A stretch of 19,760 bases of DNA. Source: an uncultured Clostridia bacterium (GTDB lineage Bacteria; Bacillota; Clostridia; Christensenellales; Borkfalkiaceae). A model generated the notes under the pieces. The model did no database searches. It had not been told where the DNA came from and worked only from the letters and a program-made list of their open reading frames with translations. The position numbers and the translations under genes were made by a program. This document shows positions 15,036 to 19,760 of the stretch, in pieces (position 1 is the stretch's first letter; the number at the start of each line of letters is the position of its first letter). Location: assembly GCA_946540675.1 (NCBI GenBank), contig CAMNIW010000008.1, positions 1-19,760 on the forward strand, written 5' to 3'.

Positions 15036-18000
15036 TTAATTTATTACCCACTCTATTTTTACCGTCTTGTTTTCGGGCGTAATGTAATAGTAGCGGATAT
15101 ATTCCTTCAGTTGACTTTCGTTGAGCGAAGTATCCGAGCAGATTATCTTAAATGTTATGACGTCTCCGTCTTCTTCTCTCTTTACCTTTACCGTGCCTAT
15201 ATTGCCGGGCAAAAGGTTTTTAAGTCCGAACGCCGCCGTCGGGTTTTTGTCCGCTATCGCCGCAAGAAGAGAAGTGTCGCTTGCCGTAACGAAGTCCACC
15301 CCCGTGAGATAGTCCATTACCGAACGGTCCACGTCGCCCGCGTTTGCCGATATATCCAGGTGAAGAAGGTATGCGCCCGTGCCGCCGTTTACGGAGCCAA
15401 GTGCGTATTCGCCGCTGTCCGCGGGTATCTCGAAATAGTAAATACTGTCGTCTTGCCAGTTTGTGGTCTGTTTTTTGATCCATGCGGTCTTGAACATAAG
15501 TTCGTAGCCTTGCGGCATACTTGTCACCGCCGCGCCGTCTGAGTAGGTCATAGTTCCGTCTTCGTATTTATAGATATACAGCAAGTTTTCGTCGTCAGTG
15601 CCGTATATCTCGCTTATCTCCTTAATGGCGGTTATCTTATGGCTCTCGTTGCGGAATATCCTGTGCAGGGAGAAGAAACTGTTGTTATTCGTGAAGTACG
15701 TTCCCGCAAAGAAGTTGATATAGCCCTTTTCTTTCAGGTTAAAGTCTATGGAAGACGCCGGCATCTCGTAGTTTTCGTAAGTATCGCCGTTTACCTGAAC
15801 GTGCGCGGCGGTAACGAGATTATCTATGCTTATATCCGCGCTCATGAAGTGCAGACCGTACACGTTATCCTGATTTTTAAGCGTCGACAAAAATTCCGCG
15901 GAAGCGCTGGTATATCGCTGTAAATTATTCGCGCCTATCTGCGAGATAGACTGTCTGCCGCTTGCGTTTATCGTGTAGACTCTGCTTTCGTTAAGACTGT
16001 TGTCATAGCTGGAATACGAGTTCGAGATATTTTCCGATATTGCGTAATAGGACACACGGATATCGCCCGCCCTATATGGGTAAGTGCCGCCCGTAGTCGT
16101 ATCTTGCGAGCCGCCCACAATATAACCCGTATTCGATTTTTTAGCGATCGTGCTGTCGTCGCTGTCCACTATAAGGGGTATATAGGTATTATATCCCTGC
16201 GAATAATCGAGATATTCGTTTGTTTCGCTTGTATAACATTTGATAGATTCCGAATTTCTCTCCGTTCCGCCGTAAGATACGTTTTCGTTTGTCAAAAAAG
16301 TTTCCGTCGAAACCGTATTTATCTTCGGCGAGATTGTTTCGAAATAAAAAGTGGTCGCTTGGCTTGCGGTAGTCGTAGTAGTCCAGGAATTGTTGTTATA
16401 GCGTATATAATAAGTAGAACTCCAGGTTGAAGCGTATAAATAATTGTTATTGTTTAATTCAAAAGCCGTGCCGCCGTTATAACAAGAAAGACCATAGTAG
16501 TTTCTGTATGTCAGATATTTATTGGTACTGTTTGATGGGTAAAAGCTACCGTCGGAATCTTTGATCCACTGTGTTGCGTTATTTTGACTTGTCGCGACGT
16601 TTATCGTACTGCCGCTCGGATTGTTGATATAATGTCCGTTGCCGTCGGTTAAATATCCCGGCAGGCTGTTAACGTTTATCAATTTCCATCCGCTGTCGTA
16701 AGTTATTTGGTAGTTTCCGTTCTTTATTATTCCGTCAGATATTGTCCAAGCGGTGCGCTGATTTGTATTAGTCGTAAGCGCAAGCGTGCCGCTGTTGTTG
16801 CGGAGATAATAAGTATTGTTATTATAAGTAGTACTTATATAATAGTTATTTCCGTATGGGGTAAGAATCCATTTCGACGCGCCGCTTTGAGTATTGGAGT
16901 TTCCTATGCTTCCGTTACCCGTAAGGTAATGCCCGTTGCCGTCGGTTATATACATGGACGACTGAGTCAACTTCCACACGCCGCCATCGCAAGTAAGGAC
17001 ATATTCGCCCGAAGATATGCTCGTTCCGTCCGAAGAAACGTCCCATGCCGTCGACGGAGTGCTTGTTATAGAAAGGGTAGTATTGTTTCGGTTAAGGTAG
17101 TAGTGCGTGCCGTTCATGACGGTGTGTATATAGCCGTTGGATACCAGCCACTCCGCCGCGGAAGCCGAATTTACGGCGTTCAAGGACGAATATCCGAGAT
17201 AATCGGTTCCGTCGGTTATCTTTATTATTTTCCCGCTGTCGGAAGCCGCCCAACCGCCGTTCGCGCCGTTAACGTGTACTATATAGTTATCGTCGGAATA
17301 TACGTTGTTTCCGCTTGCCGTCCAGGTGGCGGAAGTCTGAGTGCAGGTAAGTCTTCCGTAATTATCGACACCGAGATAGTATTTTGTAGATGTGGTCGCT
17401 TGGTTTCCGACGGTTTCGATATATAGTTTTCCGTTGTCGTATATCCATACGGTGCCTTCGGTCGTAGATTGCGATATCTGACCGCTCGTATTCCCCACGA
17501 GATGATAATTTCCCGTAGAGTCGGATATAGAGTATCCGGTCGTATCTTTATAGAAGTATCTCGTGTTTCTTATTCTTACGCCGCCGTTGATGTAGTAGAA
17601 AGTATTGTTTGTGCTGTTTTCCGCATACTGTGCGAGCAAAACAGATCCACCCGTGGAATTATAGTTCTTATATCTGTAATAGGCTGAGTCTGTATCCGTT
17701 TGTACGGGATCGCCTATTTGGTTTCCGTCTTTATCAAAAAAGACGTTCATATATTTCCGATACGTATACGTAATTTGGCTTGTATAGTTTGTTCCGTGTG
17801 CCGCGGCAAGTCTTTCGTGTACTTTTTGCATAGCGACCGAGCCGCCCCAGCCGTTGCCTTCCGCGCCTTCTTTTTCTACGTATGCGTCGTAAGCCGCCTT
17901 GCTGAACCCGACGAGAGAATATCCGGAAATCTTATCCGTTATGTTTTCTTCGTCGAGAACCGAAAGTCCGCTCGCTACTTTTATCGAGCAGTCGTACACG

Positions 18001-18680
18001 CCCACGCTTTCTATATCGCCGTTTACGTAGCCCGCCGCAATGCCTATAAGGGTCTTGTCGTCTTTTGGGGTTTTGGTGATAAGTGTCGCGGAGTCTATAA
18101 GGAAGTTTTTCACCGAGTTTTTCGCGGTGTCGTAAGTGTAGTTGTTACCGTCTACCGTGAGCGTTCCCGCTTCGCCGATAGAGCCTATAACGCCGAAAAC
18201 GCCTATTATTTGTATCTCGTCTTCGAGATCGCCGCTCGGCGTGTCGGTGTGCGCGCTGTCTTCGTTGGTGACGGTAAGATTGCTTATTTTATAGCCTTTT
18301 CCGTCGAAAGTCCCGACAAAGGGGTTGACCGGCGTTCCTATCGGGGGGAGAGTAAAGCCCGTCATATCGAGATCTTTGGACAGGAAGAAGTGGAATTGCT
18401 TTATTTTGGTATTATCTTCCGTATCGGGCTGATTGAAATATCCGAGTTCCTGCAGCCAGGAGAGATAATAAAGTTGTCTCGGGTGCGCTATCTCGAAGGG
18501 CGATTCTTCGGTACCTTCGCCGCTCTCGAAATAAGAGCGGTGCGCAGTCGCCGTAAAGTTTACCTGCGTGGTCAGTTTATCGAGAAACCATGCGAAAACC
18601 GCCGTTCCCACACAGCCAAGGGCAAGTGAAACAGCGCAAAGCATCGCAATGATTTTTACTTTCAATTTATTCATAGTCAT
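15036..18680 (-). CDS. Large secreted surface protein, SipW-type signal, GLUG-like region and four tandem repeats
   Basis: The protein has 1214 residues. The N terminus has a positive start, a hydrophobic stretch (about 9-29) and FAWF followed by a Thr-rich segment, resembling SipW-dependent signal peptides. Residues 56-138 (GTEESPFEIAHPRQL, SKDLDMTGF, FVGTFDGKGYKISNLTV) look like the GLUG-type beta-solenoid region of adhesins. Residues about 383-781 hold four repeats of roughly 90-105 residues, rich in Asn, Thr, Ser, Tyr and Trp. The remaining C-terminal part is not recognised, and there is no LPXTG or other sorting signal. A surface adhesin or fibre component is likely. The ATG overlaps the stop of the preceding gene (ATGA), so the two are coupled; a second in-frame ATG lies two codons on. 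Its expression should follow the c-di-GMP riboswitch upstream. The secreted role is well supported; the binding target is unknown. Confidence 0.85.
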   Translation of the reverse strand: MTMNKLKVKIIAMLCAVSLALGCVGTAVFAWFLDKLTTQVNFTATAHRSYFESGEGTEESPFEIAHPRQLYYLSWLQELGYFNQPDTEDNTKIKQFHFFLSKDLDMTGFTLPPIGTPVNPFVGTFDGKGYKISNLTVTNEDSAHTDTPSGDLEDEIQIIGVFGVIGSIGEAGTLTVDGNNYTYDTAKNSVKNFLIDSATLITKTPKDDKTLIGIAAGYVNGDIESVGVYDCSIKVASGLSVLDEENITDKISGYSLVGFSKAAYDAYVEKEGAEGNGWGGSVAMQKVHERLAAAHGTNYTSQITYTYRKYMNVFFDKDGNQIGDPVQTDTDSAYYRYKNYNSTGGSVLLAQYAENSTNNTFYYINGGVRIRNTRYFYKDTTGYSISDSTGNYHLVGNTSGQISQSTTEGTVWIYDNGKLYIETVGNQATTSTKYYLGVDNYGRLTCTQTSATWTASGNNVYSDDNYIVHVNGANGGWAASDSGKIIKITDGTDYLGYSSLNAVNSASAAEWLVSNGYIHTVMNGTHYYLNRNNTTLSITSTPSTAWDVSSDGTSISSGEYVLTCDGGVWKLTQSSMYITDGNGHYLTGNGSIGNSNTQSGASKWILTPYGNNYYISTTYNNNTYYLRNNSGTLALTTNTNQRTAWTISDGIIKNGNYQITYDSGWKLINVNSLPGYLTDGNGHYINNPSGSTINVATSQNNATQWIKDSDGSFYPSNSTNKYLTYRNYYGLSCYNGGTAFELNNNNYLYASTWSSTYYIRYNNNSWTTTTTASQATTFYFETISPKINTVSTETFLTNENVSYGGTERNSESIKCYTSETNEYLDYSQGYNTYIPLIVDSDDSTIAKKSNTGYIVGGSQDTTTGGTYPYRAGDIRVSYYAISENISNSYSSYDNSLNESRVYTINASGRQSISQIGANNLQRYTSASAEFLSTLKNQDNVYGLHFMSADISIDNLVTAAHVQVNGDTYENYEMPASSIDFNLKEKGYINFFAGTYFTNNNSFFSLHRIFRNESHKITAIKEISEIYGTDDENLLYIYKYEDGTMTYSDGAAVTSMPQGYELMFKTAWIKKQTTNWQDDSIYYFEIPADSGEYALGSVNGGTGAYLLHLDISANAGDVDRSVMDYLTGVDFVTASDTSLLAAIADKNPTAAFGLKNLLPGNIGTVKVKREEDGDVITFKIICSDTSLNESQLKEYIRYYYITPENKTVKIEWVIN
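16338..17534 (-). repeat. Four tandem repeats of about 100 codons within the surface protein
   Basis: The units start near residues 383, 486, 577 and 676. Recurring elements are a Y.TDGNGHYL-type opening, a WI or WL about 25 residues later, a YYL with a small loop, T.AW, and a closing Y.I...GGW. The two central units are the most alike. The pattern of short Y/W-anchored subrepeats resembles beta-trefoil or carbohydrate-binding repeats, but no known family is claimed. Confidence 0.65.
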
Positions 18681-19486
18681 CTCACGGGTTTAGCGGATAT
18701 TATCGCGAGATCGTCCTCCGCGGAAACGCTCGTTTCCGTAAGAGAAAGGTCTTCGCCTATCGCGCTTTGTATAAAACGCTCTATCATCGTCTTGTCATAG
18801 TCGAAGTAGAGATATATGTTTAAGGTGTCGCCGTTAAAATCGCTTTCCGTGTATTCGATCGGGAAAGTCAGATAGTCGTATTTTTTAAGCGTATCGCCGT
18901 CGTAATGGAAAAACGCCTTTACGTCGTCGCCTACCGCGGCTTGCTTAAAATAGTCTTTGTTATTCGAGCCGAGAATTTTCGCGGACGCGTTGTTAAAAAT
19001 AGTTTCGGGGTTTGTCGAATATATGTCCGCACCCTTTACGCAGGCGAATTTCACTACGCTCGAAAAGCGGTCTATCGCCGATTCGTTTATCGCGGAATCG
19101 CGGTCGATCTTTATATTTACGACGCCGCTTTTCGGCAGATTTTTTTCGCCGGTAAGCGAAATTCTGACGACTACAGGTGTATATTCGTTTCTTTTAATAA
19201 AGACTTTGTCGTAAGGGTTCATAACGAGAGAATCTACCGTATAAGTATTGGATATCGTTACGTCGTCGCCATTATTGTTGTAGTCGTATTTATACGCGAA
19301 GTATTCGGCGACCACGTCGTCGTCTATGACGTTGGCGTTAGTTCCCGCGTTCGTCGTCCTGTTTTGCAAAAACCAACCGAATATCGTCGAACCGCCGCCG
19401 AGTATAACGAAAGAGAATACGAGTACGGCCGCGGCGAGTTTTATTATTGCTTTTGCGACTGTTTTCTTTGTTGTATTTATTTTCAC
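18677..19486 (-). CDS. Secreted protein with SipW-type signal, TasA/camelysin-like candidate
   Basis: The protein is 269 residues when started at GTG 19486. The choice rests on AAGGAGGT at 19493-19500, which is seven bases (from GGAGG) before that GTG. The in-frame ATG at 19492 touches the site and is too close, and a longer reading to 19606 would run into the terminator of the riboswitch. The N terminus has Lys-rich residues, a hydrophobic stretch (about 14-32), then GGGSTIFGWF and NRTTNAGTNAN, much like SipW-dependent signal peptides (GGTYAWF...T..GN). The mature part is acidic and beta-rich (for example VVVRISLTG near 105, LNIYLYFDYD near 222), without Cys motifs, and suits a TasA- or camelysin-like surface or fibre subunit. 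It is first in the riboswitch-controlled operon and overlaps the 1214-residue gene. The role is inferred. Confidence 0.8.
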   Translation of the reverse strand: MKINTTKKTVAKAIIKLAAAVLVFSFVILGGGSTIFGWFLQNRTTNAGTNANVIDDDVVAEYFAYKYDYNNNGDDVTISNTYTVDSLVMNPYDKVFIKRNEYTPVVVRISLTGEKNLPKSGVVNIKIDRDSAINESAIDRFSSVVKFACVKGADIYSTNPETIFNNASAKILGSNNKDYFKQAAVGDDVKAFFHYDGDTLKKYDYLTFPIEYTESDFNGDTLNIYLYFDYDKTMIERFIQSAIGEDLSLTETSVSAEDDLAIISAKPVR

Positions 19487-19492
19487 GGCCAT

Positions 19493-19500
19493 ACCTCCTT
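19493..19500 (-). promoter_or_regulatory. Strong ribosome binding site deciding the GTG start
   Basis: AAGGAGGT on the minus strand is immediately followed by ATG (zero gap) and, after two codons, by GTG at 19486 at ideal spacing. The GTG is therefore the likelier start codon. Confidence 0.7.
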
Positions 19501-19547
19501 TTAATCTTATAATATGTATTATCGCATATTTTTTCGCATTTTTGCGG

Positions 19548-19597
19548 AAAAATAATAAAAGCCGTTTATGCCCCATTTGACGGTGGGGGAAAACGGC
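19548..19597 (-). terminator. Terminator (expression platform) of the c-di-GMP riboswitch
   Basis: On the minus strand GCCGTTT and AAACGGC (19561-19567 and 19591-19597) form the outer stem and CCCC/GGGG the inner stem, followed by TTTTATTATTTTT. The 5' arm shares GCCG with the 3' end of the aptamer, so the terminator and the folded aptamer compete for the same bases. Confidence 0.8.
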
Positions 19598-19663
19598 AAC
19601 TGGCAACCCCGATGGGGCCCTGTAGTTTTGCGTCGCCGAATTGCTTCGGTTTTGCTTTTATAT
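19593..19663 (-). ncRNA. Cyclic-di-GMP class I (GEMM-I) riboswitch aptamer
   Basis: Read on the minus strand, GCAAAACC leads into a perfect hairpin CCGAA-GCAA-TTCGG (19636-19649) with a GNRA tetraloop. It is followed by CGACGCAAAACTACAGGG, which matches the GACGCAAAGCC block of the class, then a short second hairpin (CCCC-ATC-GGGG) and GGTTGCCAGTTGCCG, the usual 3' block. In this RNA class the GNRA loop docks into the second helix and the three-way junction binds c-di-GMP. A rho-independent terminator follows at once, and the controlled genes encode two secreted proteins. The second helix is shorter than typical. Identification is by remembered consensus and structure, not by a covariance search. 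Confidence 0.85.
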
Positions 19664-19682
19664 TGAGTTTAACGGTACCAAC

Positions 19683-19720
19683 TGTCATTGCGAGCGAATG
19701 CAATGAGCGTGGCAATCTCA
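19683..19720. repeat. Dispersed palindromic repeat of the GTCATTGCGAGCGAA type
   Basis: The 38 bases begin TGTCATTGCGAGCGAATG and end GAGCGTGGCAATCTCA. ATTGC and GCAAT at the ends, plus internal CATTGC/GCAATG, make it an imperfect palindrome. Short intergenic repeats of this form (CATTGCGAG ... GGCAATCTC) are familiar from many bacterial genomes. Only one copy is present here. It sits in the leader between the promoter and the riboswitch. Confidence 0.65.
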
Positions 19721-19723
19721 GCA

Positions 19724-19752
19724 TGTATATGCTTTACGTTACTATATTTCAA
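19724..19752 (-). promoter_or_regulatory. Promoter for the riboswitch-controlled surface operon
   Basis: TTGAAA (19747-19752), a 17-base spacer and TATACA (19724-19729) on the minus strand precede the dispersed repeat and the aptamer. No better -35/-10 pair was found closer to the riboswitch, so the repeat is probably transcribed as part of the leader. Confidence 0.5.
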
Positions 19753-19760
19753 GAGTTTAC

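Noticed and set aside
17700..18629. A 309-codon open frame on the plus strand opposite the surface protein
   Set aside because: It is a mirror of the coding strand of the 1214-residue gene, has no ribosome binding site, and its translation is basic and aromatic without motifs.
19487..19606. A longer N terminus for the first secreted protein, starting at 19606
   Set aside because: The extra residues would be translated from the riboswitch terminator and aptamer end, with no ribosome binding site, while a strong one precedes the GTG at 19486.

Overview
The window looks like a chromosomal segment of an uncultured, gut-type Clostridia (Bacillota) bacterium, possibly Christensenellales-like. The reasons are strong AGGAGG-type ribosome binding sites, short intergenic gaps, heavy ATA and TAT codon use, SipW-type signal peptides, a short Bacillus-like NagB, and a NahK very like the bifidobacterial enzyme. 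The taxonomic guess is an inference from gene style only. No rRNA, tRNA, CRISPR array or insertion sequence was seen, and there is no gene-free stretch longer than about 300 bases.

Layout. (1) 2-3600, plus strand: the end of an operon with overlapping genes. It holds the C-terminal part of an SGNH-type hydrolase, a cytoplasmic (alpha/alpha)6-barrel glycosidase, a six-helix membrane protein, and an alpha/beta hydrolase with a Cys nucleophile. It ends in hairpins shared with the convergent minus-strand unit. (2) 3792-6423, minus strand: a lipid-kinase gene (DagK fold) preceded by a three-part fusion of a GT2 glycosyltransferase, a GtrA-like membrane domain and a PlsC-like acyltransferase domain. 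Together they suggest a lipid-linked sugar or glycolipid pathway. (3) 6603-12837: an AraC regulator divergent from a five-gene amino-sugar operon (ROK protein, nagB, nahK, nagA, LacX-like mutarotase). The divergent promoters carry two copies of a 12-bp repeat, each on a -10 box, which are candidate operators. The operon ends at a perfect 13-bp terminator stem. (4) 12954-19760, minus strand: a cyclic-di-GMP module. A class I c-di-GMP riboswitch with an overlapping terminator lies upstream of two secreted proteins with SipW-type signals, the second being 1214 residues long with four tandem repeats. Directly downstream, behind its own promoter, is a response regulator with a degenerate GGDEF and an intact EAL domain, followed by a stand-alone HPt protein.

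How the genes work together. GlcNAc or GlcNAc-6-P is channelled by NagA and NagB to fructose-6-P. NahK offers a second, 1-phosphate route typical of salvage from host mucin or milk-type glycans. In region 4, c-di-GMP is sensed by the leader RNA of a surface-protein operon, and the adjacent regulator is predicted to destroy c-di-GMP when phosphorylated. This forms a compact local circuit of phosphorelay, phosphodiesterase, riboswitch and surface fibre or adhesin. It is the most interesting part of the window.
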